64,000 bases of DNA from NCBI GenBank assembly GCA_024500155.1, contig CM044879.1, positions 28,352,072 to 28,416,071 on the forward strand, written 5' to 3'. The DNA comes from Chenopodium formosanum (taxonomy: Eukaryota; Streptophyta; Magnoliopsida; Caryophyllales; Amaranthaceae). Below, one piece after another: positions 56,186 to 64,000 of this stretch. The notes beneath the pieces are model-generated. The model saw only the letters and a program-made list of their open reading frames with translations, ran no database searches and was not told the DNA's origin. How positions within the stretch are numbered: position 1 is the stretch's first letter; every line of letters begins with the position of its first letter. The translations under genes were made by a program, and so were the position numbers.

Positions 56186-56674
56186 TGTTGGAAACCTTGA
56201 TTATATTGATGAATATACAAGAGTATGTATAGAACAAGATTAAAGAATTGAACATACCAAACTATGACTAGATACAATATGACTAGGTACGTTAGCTAAT
56301 TATAAGGGATATACTTTGACTATCAAAGTTAAGGAGTAAATCAAGGGATTTACATATTCTAAACAATAACTACTAATGATATGATATAATCATCAAAATC
56401 CTTTATAAAAATTACTTCAAATTAATTATAGTTAGTGGGTTATTCACTAATTTGTTTCATTATTCTTAGTCAAGTTTGTTTCTATTAAGTCATTAAGCAT
56501 GTGTTTTGGTAATGAGAGGTGGATTAAAGTAGTGGGACACTAACTTGGCCACTTCCTCTTTATATCTAGCACCATTGCTAGCTTAGTCCTAAGATGATTT
56601 GGTTTTGTTTACAATTTATATACTAACAAGTTATTTCCTTGTCTTTCAATGTGAACAAGTTTCTTATTCCAACA
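56186..56674 (+). repeat. Ty1/copia LTR (3' copy)
   Basis: The 489-bp stretch begins TGTTGGAA and ends TTCCAACA, an 8-bp perfect inverted terminus of copia type. Directly upstream is a purine tract (ATGAGAAAGAGAA), as expected before a 3' LTR; AAGCAAGGGGGTG lies 45 bases further up. The matching 5' LTR is not seen, and the internal region is reduced to the remnant before it, which may or may not be the same element. Confidence 0.6.
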
Positions 56675-56739
56675 TTCTCTACTATACTTATACGAAGTAT
56701 AAACTTTGACTATTACTATATTGACAAAGTTTGAATGTA

Positions 56740-57219
56740 TCAATTATACTATATACTAAAAGACACACCAGCAATGACACGTGTCATCTCCTGGTGTGTC
56801 CTTAGTTATTTTTTTCTTCTTACTAAAAAAAAATATTTCAATTAAGGAAACAAATCATTTACATTATTATTATTTTTTACATATTCCATATTAACATGTA
56901 GTAATTATTATATTTAAAATAAAAGATTTATTCACAAATCTTTCTAAAAAAAATAATCAATTATATACCAAAAATCAAAATTTTAAAATAATCTTACAAT
57001 AAGAAAAAATATTGCTTAGATTTTTTGTCTACTTTTGTTTTAGTTGTGTATTGAAAGCTATGATTAAAATTGCAAATACCAAATTAACATATTTCATGCT
57101 TTTATTATTTCTCGACTAATTTATGATTATACTGAGTACAGTAATACTTCTCAATCAATACTATATAACTATATATATATAACTAAAGATCACCGTGCAT
57201 GGCACGGGATCTAACCTAG
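56740..57219 (+). mobile_element. Non-autonomous Helitron
   Basis: It begins TCAATTATACTATATACTAA and ends with the hairpin CCGTGC-ATG-GCACGG, then GGATCTAACCTAG, inserted between A and T. The start shares ACTAAAAG with the Helitron at 54836-55114, and CACCAGCAATGACACGTGTC near the 5' end has the same ATGACAC-GTGTCAT palindrome. No coding capacity in 480 bp. Confidence 0.72.
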
Positions 57220-58949
57220 TTATTCTAGAATAGAGAGAGGTATGATGATATTTAAACACGTGATCTTTGTACTTAAACTGATGGTTGAAGCCCCAGATCG
57301 GTTTATATATTCAATCATGTAGGGTATGTTTCTCATGATCTCATATTCACGTGATCACATTCCTTATATGATTGCTGACTGAATTCATGCTAACCGAATT
57401 CAATATGATTGAGCTAACGTTTTATTGTGCTAGTGTGCACTGTGGATTGTACTTTCTTCAATCGGATTATCTTGTATATGTACGTAATAAGGTATTGATC
57501 AAACTCTTTTGCTTGTCTTTATTTATTTATTTTATTAAAATAAGAACAAATGATGGAAATAAGAGTCAAATACCTCCATTTTCTAGCCATATAATTAGTT
57601 AAGGAAAGTCTATGGTTAACAAGATCTCAAGAGTTGCGGCTAGTTGGATTTGATGACGAGAAGTCTTTATTCATTAGGTTGTTTTCCATTGTTATCTTCA
57701 GATTCGTCTTTTAGTTTTATGTTCACATTGTAGATGCTTGAAAAAAGGAATCATTTTTACGAAATTAATCCTAAATTTTTTGAGGTATCATATGCATTAT
57801 ACCGAACTAGTTGAAGACGTAATAGGTGTTTTCTTTGTGAGAAGGGTCTCATAATATTATCTCTTTTCTTTAGTTTAAGTTTTGAATTTTCACTCACAAT
57901 AATCTCTAAATTAATTTAAAATATCTATCAAAAAAGTTGTTCATTGATAGGAGTTTCTAACTCTTTACTCATAAAGTTGTATAGTTATCGTCTTATTTTA
58001 TGGTTTGTTATTTGCATATATATATGTATTGAAGAACTTTCTAATAAAATGTGCTATTAGCAGATTGAATATTGTATTTGCTACGTACCTTTAAAGTGCA
58101 AATTAGTTGGTGCATCCGAGTGTATAGTGCTCTAGGTAAACCTGATCAAAATAACTAATGTATGTTCTTTTGTTTTCAATTATTAACTATTAAGCTCATT
58201 TAAATTACATATTGTTTATAACACAACCTCAACTCTTTTAATTTTTGATGAATACGATGAGGTTTGGGTTAACTATCTACACGATTTGGATGTAGGGATA
58301 GACACGTTTCTTGAGGTTCATGCGAGCATTTGTTATTAGCTCTTATGATGACTTAGCTTTAATGGTTCATATCATGTGTTTAAGCCTTTATGTTCATCGA
58401 ATGAATATAGAGCATTATAAATTTCCTTAAGATTGCATAAAAACATTTAATTCTCTAATGGAGGTATTAAGAATGTTGTATTGAACGGACAAAGTATTTA
58501 TGAATTAGTAATTAGAAGTAGTATTAAAAAGTGTATCACAAAATCACACATCGATTGTATGATCTAATTTAATATTCTCACTAATATGTACTTTTATGTG
58601 CATCCTTTTATGTCATTTTCCTCAAATGAACGAAGAAGACACTGAATATATTGAAGCATCCAAAAATGGAAATGAGATCATTATTACTAAAACCGAGAGT
58701 AGTAAGTAGTACATGACAAAAGTAGTAGAAATATGTTATAACATTCTTAACCAAAATATTGTAGTGAAGTTACAAATAAAATCAGCCTAGCATGGCCAAC
58801 TTCAACTCTTACAAACACAACCTTAGCTTGCAATTAACCACAAAATTAAGGTGTATTTGAATTATTCTACTTCAATGGCTCAGTGAAGAGTTCATACATA
58901 TAATTCGTTTTATTTTCGGCTTGTGATGATCAAGTAACTAGCTAGCTTA
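57220..58949. other. Intergenic region before the chitinase 3' end
   Basis: AT-rich sequence with no credible gene or recognisable element. The last 100 bases before 58950 should be the chitinase 3' UTR. Confidence 0.45.
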
Positions 58950-60296
58950 TTAGCAAGAAAGGTTATTTCCAGGTGAAACACCAAGCTGCTTACAATATTG
59001 AGTATAGTAACCAACACGAGCATTGACAGCAGGTGTGTTTCCACCACCGCATTCTCCCCCATTGACAGCTCGAATGGTGGATCCGAACCCTTGGCCGGAT
59101 ATGATCCTAGAGTGTACATTGTTCATCCAAAACCAGAAGGCTGTTTTGAAGGCAATTACTGGATTGTTGGCAACTGTTTCTGGTGCATTGATACCGTCGA
59201 ATCCAATGCTTTTACCTGCAGCTCCGTAATTGTAGTTCCATGTGATCTGAATTGGTCCTCTGCCGTAGTATTGCTTGTTTGGGTTGCATGGCCATTGTGC
59301 ACTTGATTGACAATAGGTTGATTTTGCAATCTCCTCTATGTAGCAAAAATCTACAAAATAAAACAGTGTCATTAATATTACTCAGTTCATTTATGAGTAC
59401 TAAATTTATATGCACGCGATACATGCTTTACATTTTCTAAATTTAAAAACAAACCATTTTAAAACCATTAGTAAAATTCAGGACTTTTTTGGTTGACACC
59501 ACTATCTCACTCCTTGGTTATATAATACAAAGTTTTATTAATTAGTTTAATTTAATTATAAAGTATGTAGTCTATGTACTAGATCTATATGCACGCGATG
59601 CATGCTTTACATTTTTTTTCAAATTTAAAAACACCGGCCTTTTTAAAACTATATCTAAAATTCAGAACTTTTTTAGATGAACACCGCTATCTCACCTCTT
59701 GACTTATATAATAGAATCACGCACGTGTATTAATAACATCTTATCATATTTTAAAAACAAAGTTATTCTGCCAATAAGATGACGTTATATAATAAGATGT
59801 TTAAACTAGTAAAAACTAAATATGAAGTATAATTAAGCATGAAGAACAAGTTCTCAAACAAACACTTACGTCCAGTTTCATGGGTGACATGAGCAAAGAA
59901 GGCGGCGACTTCTCGCTTAGTATCATCGGAGGACCCACCTTTGCCGAACTGAGGATAGTTTCCGAGAGCATTCAAGAAGGCAGATCTGGTGTAGAAGCTC
60001 TTACCAGCACAGCCAGAGCCTGCTTGGTTAAGAATCCCATTAAAGAACGCGTTTGTCACCAAACTTTGTACCGAAGTACCACCACCACCACCACCACCTG
60101 ATGGGGTAGTAGGGGTTGAAGAGTAACAAGGGCCTTGTTTACACCCGTCACCACAATAGGCTTTGGTGGTGCCGCAATAACCATATTTGCTGCAGCAAAG
60201 GCCAGAAGCACACCCACAGTTTTGAGCGGCAATCATTGTGCATGACATACAAGCAATAGCCACGAGTATGGCGAAAATTTGTTTAATGGAAGACAT
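58950..60296 (-). CDS. Class IV chitinase (GH19, hevein domain), two exons
   Basis: Exon 1 is 60296-59870 and exon 2 59350-58950; donor C|GTAAGT and acceptor TTGTAG|AT join as HETGHFCYIEE, giving 275 residues. It cleaves beta-1,4-linked chitin and is a typical secreted defence protein. Residues 1-24 are a signal peptide. Residues 25-58 are a hevein-type chitin-binding domain (CGCASGLCCSKYGYCG). A Thr/Pro/Gly hinge with seven Gly follows, then the GH19 domain with catalytic Glu 140 (HETG) and Glu 149 and the YYGRGPIQITWNYNYG signature. The length and short loops fit class IV. The 519-bp intron is AT-rich. A TATA box and three W-box cores lie upstream. No damage is visible, and no vacuolar tail is evident, so it is probably apoplastic. 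Confidence 0.95.
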
Positions 60297-60355
60297 TTTG
60301 GTTGTTGTGTTTTTGAGTATGTGATGACTGATGAATTAGACATTGCAAAAATGGG

Positions 60356-60363
60356 TTTATATA
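60356..60363 (-). promoter_or_regulatory. TATA box of the chitinase gene
   Basis: TATATAAA on the minus strand, 60 bp upstream of the start codon at 60296. Position and sequence are ideal for a plant core promoter with a short leader. Confidence 0.7.
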
Positions 60364-60427
60364 GAGATCGTCTAGGAAAGAAGACAAAGTAAATGTATGT
60401 AGGATATAATTTTAATATGTTCAAATG

Positions 60428-60476
60428 TTGACATTTGACTTTGGACAGTCGTAATATGCGACTGATATTTTTGACT
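60428..60476. promoter_or_regulatory. Cluster of three W-box cores upstream of chitinase
   Basis: TTGACA at 60428-60433, TTGACT at 60435-60440 and TTGACT at 60471-60476 lie 65-120 bp upstream of the TATA box. TTGAC(C/T) is the WRKY-binding core common in defence promoters. Function is inferred from the sequence and from the type of gene. Confidence 0.45.
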
Positions 60477-60701
60477 TGTTCATGACTTTCATTATAATGA
60501 GCGAGTGACCGATTTTTCAAAAAAAAAAAAAAAAATAAAATAAAAAATTGTAATGAGTGATAGATATTATATTTTATGGATAAGGCCATTATTAGGGGAT
60601 TCCGCACCAAATGTTCTAGTAGGTGATTTCGAAGTTGTGACTAGCTAGCCTTTTGATGTAATCGCTAACTTCAACTTGTTTTTGATTTGCGATTATATAT
60701 A

Positions 60702-60795
60702 CTACATCCGTTTCATATTATATGCAACAAAAGAATATTTTACATTTCACAAATAATATCCCTTTGTTGCAAATAATAATATAAAACGGAGGTAG
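60702..60795. mobile_element. Very small Stowaway MITE
   Basis: 94 bp flanked by TA on both sides. CTACATCCGTTTCATATTAT faces ATAATATAAAACGGAGGTAG, and the similarity continues through GCAACAAA/TTTGTTGC. Almost the whole element is stem. It lies 400 bp upstream of the chitinase start. Confidence 0.7.
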
Positions 60796-61012
60796 TATTT
60801 AAGTTTGTATAAAAAAAGTTTATAAATTAAAAGCTCAAGTTGTAATTTAAAGAATCTAATAAAGCACAATAATGATCTTCTAGGAAGAAAATGAAAAAAA
60901 AAAAAAAGAATATTATTTCCTTTGTCTCCAAATAAAAGTTCAAGTTCAATGATTGCACCACTTGCATACATCTCCTCAAGATAGATAGATAAAAATTAAA
61001 AAAAAAAAAAAA

Positions 61013-62134
61013 TGGCTATTTCACTAAATGCATTTGAGCAATTTATAAAGTCATCAAATGCCATCGGACTTTTTAGAATTCACCAAATGCCACCGAGTTC
61101 ATAAAAAATTCATCGAGTGCCATTAAAGACTAACGGCAGTTAACTTTGTTAGTCATTAAGGCTAATTATGCCACGTGGTGGCTTATGATTGGTTGCTTAT
61201 TAAATTAGTAAATTAATTACTTAATAAAAAACTTTAAAAAAAAAAACCCCACCCACCATGACCCAACCTCAACCATCGCCTGTCACTGCCACCACCATAT
61301 CCCCGCTTCTGCCAGTCCTCACCGCGGTGCAACCCAGCCCTGAACAACCGCACGGGCGACGACGCAACCCAGCCGCGATTCACAAACTATCTTTCTCCCT
61401 CGACAATCCCTCCCCTCCCCACCGCTGACGACCAAACTCCCACTCCCCACGCGCGAGAACCTAAATCACTTCATCCCCTCCGAGCTCCACCCTTTCAACC
61501 ATCACGCCGGATCCCTAAATTAAAAACCCCAAAAATCAAAATCTAGGGTTTCGACACCCCCCAATTCAATATCGATTTCCCTAAATTCGAAGCCCCCTCC
61601 ACTCCCCACTGTTGGCGTCCAATAATCCCTCCCCGCTCTGGCGAACCCAAACCACCCTTCCCCCTCCCATCTCCACCCCCGAACCACCTCCCTTAAACCC
61701 CAAAATCGAAAACCTTAAAATCGAAATTTAGGGTTTTGATTTTGGAGATTTCAATTTTCGGGTTATAGGGTGTCGAGGATGGTGGTTTAAGGGTGGGGGG
61801 GGGGGAGGAAGGCCGCCGACACCGAAGAGGATGTTGGTCGCCGGTGGGGATGGGGTAAGGGATGGGCCGGCGTAGGGGCGGTGCGAAGAGTGGTGGCTGG
61901 GGTTTAGTTTTTTTTTTAATAATTTTTTTGATAAATAAAATAATAATAAAATGAACCAATTATAATATTTCACGTGGCATAATTAGCCTTAATAACTAAC
62001 GGAGTTAACTGCCGTTAGTCATTAATGGCACTCGGTGAATTTTTTATAAACTCGATGGCATTTGGTGAATTATGAAAAGTCCAATGGCATTTGGTGAATT
62101 TTTAAAGTGCTCAGTGGCATTTGGTGAAATAGCC
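61013..62134. mobile_element. Long-inverted-repeat element (Mutator-like or foldback), non-autonomous
   Basis: GGCTATTTCACTAAATGC at the left and GGCATTTGGTGAAATAGCC at the right start arms of about 190 bp that share AATTCACCAAATGCCA-type tandem words, GACTAACGGCAGTTAACT, AAGGCTAATTATGCCACGTG and the flanking ATTGGTT. The GC-rich interior (61250-61910) is rich in CCACC and CGCCGG words, with TCTAGGGTTTCGAC and TTTAGGGTTTTGAT, like leader sequence of plant genes, but holds no convincing exon. A-rich flanks hide any 9-bp duplication. Confidence 0.65.
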
Positions 62135-62930
62135 GTAAAAAAAAAACATATCAGTGCCAATAAATATTACAAAATTAAAAATAATTAGCAATAAAAAATA
62201 AAAAAAAATAAATAAAAAAACTCACATAAAAGGACAAGGTTTATATGTTCAAAATTTATTTTTTAAATTCTTAATAGATCTAATATATTCAAATCTTATT
62301 TTTCTGAAATATTAAAATAAGCTGATCGAAATAAACACATGGCCTTATATATGAGTAGACCTGGTTATCTAAAAAATCATATGTCCCATAATTTGTGTCT
62401 CACTGGTGTTCCACTAAATATGATTGGTTCTTAAAATAAATATTTGCCTTTTAAAATATGAGAAGTGGGACCTTGTAATTATTACAACCAATGATATTAA
62501 GTGGAACACAAATGGCACATGAAAAATGGGACAGAGGATTTAAACCCGTTATTATACATGGTATTTTAATGATAATAGGGTTAGGGACAAGTTTATAGGA
62601 CCCTTAAATTAATGGACAGAGTTTTTATTAGTGTATATTGCCCTTATTAAGTAGAGTCAATGTAGGGCCAAAATATTTGTCCAATTTAATACATAAAGGA
62701 AGTAGGTAATGTCAAAAAAAAATTACATACATATTTTTGTATTCGTATGTACTTAATTATGACTTTGTCCAACATTTATTTGAATTGATAATTTGTTGGC
62801 CCTTCCATTATTGACCTGCTATTGACCCGTGACCCGCATTGGCCTGACCTACTACTGGAAAATTTGTCAAAAATTATCTTTTATAATACTTTTTTTTTTT
62901 ATTTTTTTATTTTGTTTGTGAAAAACAACC

Positions 62931-62986
<56 letters not shown>

Positions 62987-63140
62987 CAAAAACACACCTA
63001 AAATTAAACCACCTTTTTTTGTTTTTAAATATTTTATGTACTTAATTATGACTTTGTCCAATAATAATTAGAACAAAAACCTTTGCATGTCCCCGGTTTA
63101 CAATAATTTTATTGTACATCAAATATTTTGCGAAAAGTGA
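62135..63140. other. Intergenic with simple repeats
   Basis: No gene. A T43 run at 62940-62982 gives a spurious poly-Lys frame on the minus strand. TACTTAATTATGACTTTGTC occurs at both about 62749 and 63039, a local direct repeat. Confidence 0.45.
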
Positions 63141-63305
63141 CCCTTTTTTTCTTACAAAAGTAACCCTTTTTTTTTTTACAAAAAATGACCCATATTTTCA
63201 CAAAAGCGACCCTTTTTATTTACAAAAGTGACTCTTTTTTCTTACAAAAGTGACCCTTTTTTTTATACAAAAGTGACCTATATTTTCACAAAAGTGACCG
63301 TTTTT
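63141..63305. repeat. Degenerate tandem repeat ACAAAAGTGACCCTTTTTTT
   Basis: About seven units of 22-32 bp, each with (A)CAAAAGTGACC followed by a T run, some with CATATTTTCACAAAAG. They make a pyrimidine/purine-asymmetric block with no coding frame. Confidence 0.75.
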
Positions 63306-63650
63306 TTTCCCCAAAAACAGAGTATCAAAATCAACAAAAAAAAAAAATAAACACAAACGCATGCAAAAGTTTTTGTTCTATAAATATATATGCTTGATCA
63401 CTAATCTTACCTTCACACTTGGAAAAGTTTTTGCAAATGGCAGATGGTTACTTTTTTTCACCAGTACTTATCTACCTTCTTCATGATCTTGGTGGCAGTA
63501 TGTCGTTTTCTTCTGTTATTGATGAAGCTGAGTTGAGGTTTTGTTTGTTTTTTTTTCCCTCTTTTCATCTCTTTCTTTGTTTTTGTTGTTGGGGATTAGG
63601 AAGAAATCAGTGGTAAGACAATGGAGACAACCAAACCCCTCCCCCACTCC

Positions 63651-63681
<31 letters not shown>

Positions 63682-64000
63682 CAGAGGAGGTTGCATTGTT
63701 GACTGAGTATGAATACCATGGCAGAGTCACTTCAATCTCCCCCCTTACATAGAGGAGGGAACACTGTTGCCTGAGTATCAATCGAATAATCCTTATGTTT
63801 TGGTGTTAATATTCCATTACTTAAAATTTTTAGGGGTAACTTTGGATCTTTCTTTATAATGGATGTACAATAATTATTGTACACCCAATTATTTTAAAAG
63901 TTTGTGTTATTAGAATTGATAATTTGTTGTCCCCCCTATTATCGACCTGCTATTAACCCGCGATCCACATTGGCCAGACCTACTATTGGAAAATTTATCA
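63306..64000. other. Intergenic tail of the window
   Basis: A short leader-like stretch and a Phe-rich frame at 63419-63616 show no known domain and are not called as a gene. The end (about 63912-64000) repeats 62782-62870 with about 85% identity by eye, sharing TTGATAATTTGTTG, GACCTGCTATT and TTGGAAAATTT-type words. A repeated element therefore begins or ends here and continues past the window. Confidence 0.4.

Noticed and set aside
61693..61973. Pro-rich frames of 81-88 codons
   Set aside because: Overlap the GC-rich interior of a non-autonomous inverted-repeat element and run into its T-rich segment; no recognisable protein.
62867..63061. Poly-Lys frame
   Set aside because: Product of the T43 run at 62940.
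63419..63616. 65-codon frame near the right edge
   Set aside because: Phe-rich, no homologous motif, no splice or promoter context strong enough to call a gene.

Overview
This is nuclear DNA of a flowering plant, almost certainly a eudicot: spliced genes with GT/AG introns, an AT-rich background, plant-type retrotransposons (Athila, L1 and RTE LINEs, copia), CACTA, Helitron, Stowaway and Tourist elements, and plant-specific genes (CYP74 hydroperoxide lyase, class IV chitinase). I lean towards Caryophyllales (spinach/quinoa/beet relatives), but only from the general look of the repeats.

Three host genes are recognisable: a CYP74B-type hydroperoxide lyase (complement, exons 18811-19851 and 23815-24246), a mitochondrial coenzyme A carrier (plus strand, seven exons between 44619 and 54071) and a class IV chitinase (complement, exons 58950-59350 and 59870-60296). 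They act in different processes (oxylipin volatiles, mitochondrial CoA import, chitin defence) and nothing suggests co-regulation. Most other bases are transposable elements, many nested.

Layout. 1-18170: the RNase H end of an L1-type LINE, split by a 17.6-kb Athila-type Ty3 element on the minus strand (LTRs, tRNA-Asp primer site, gag-protease, broken pol, env-like ORF). The left Athila LTR is itself split by a 5.2-kb CACTA deletion derivative. 18171-29469: hydroperoxide lyase with a 4-kb intron, then intergenic DNA with MITEs. 29470-39141: a probable solo LTR holding a 7-kb LINE of the same family as the first, with two in-frame stops in ORF2 and a 388-bp insertion in ORF1. 39142-44230: a cluster of MITEs, an AACCG-rich element and a small element that seems to carry a captured transit-peptide exon. 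44395-54071: CoA carrier gene, whose intron 2 holds an open RTE LINE in antisense. 54072-58900: two Helitrons, a Stowaway and copia remnants. 58950-60480: chitinase and its promoter. 60700-64000: a small Stowaway, a long-inverted-repeat element and simple repeats.

The less usual observations are the array of CGCCCGGTCGGGCG palindromes shared by the Athila LTRs and its pol-env spacer, three copies of a polypurine-tract-like motif in the same element, the possible gene-fragment capture just upstream of the CoA carrier, and the near-identical inverted duplicate of the segment that splits LINE ORF1.
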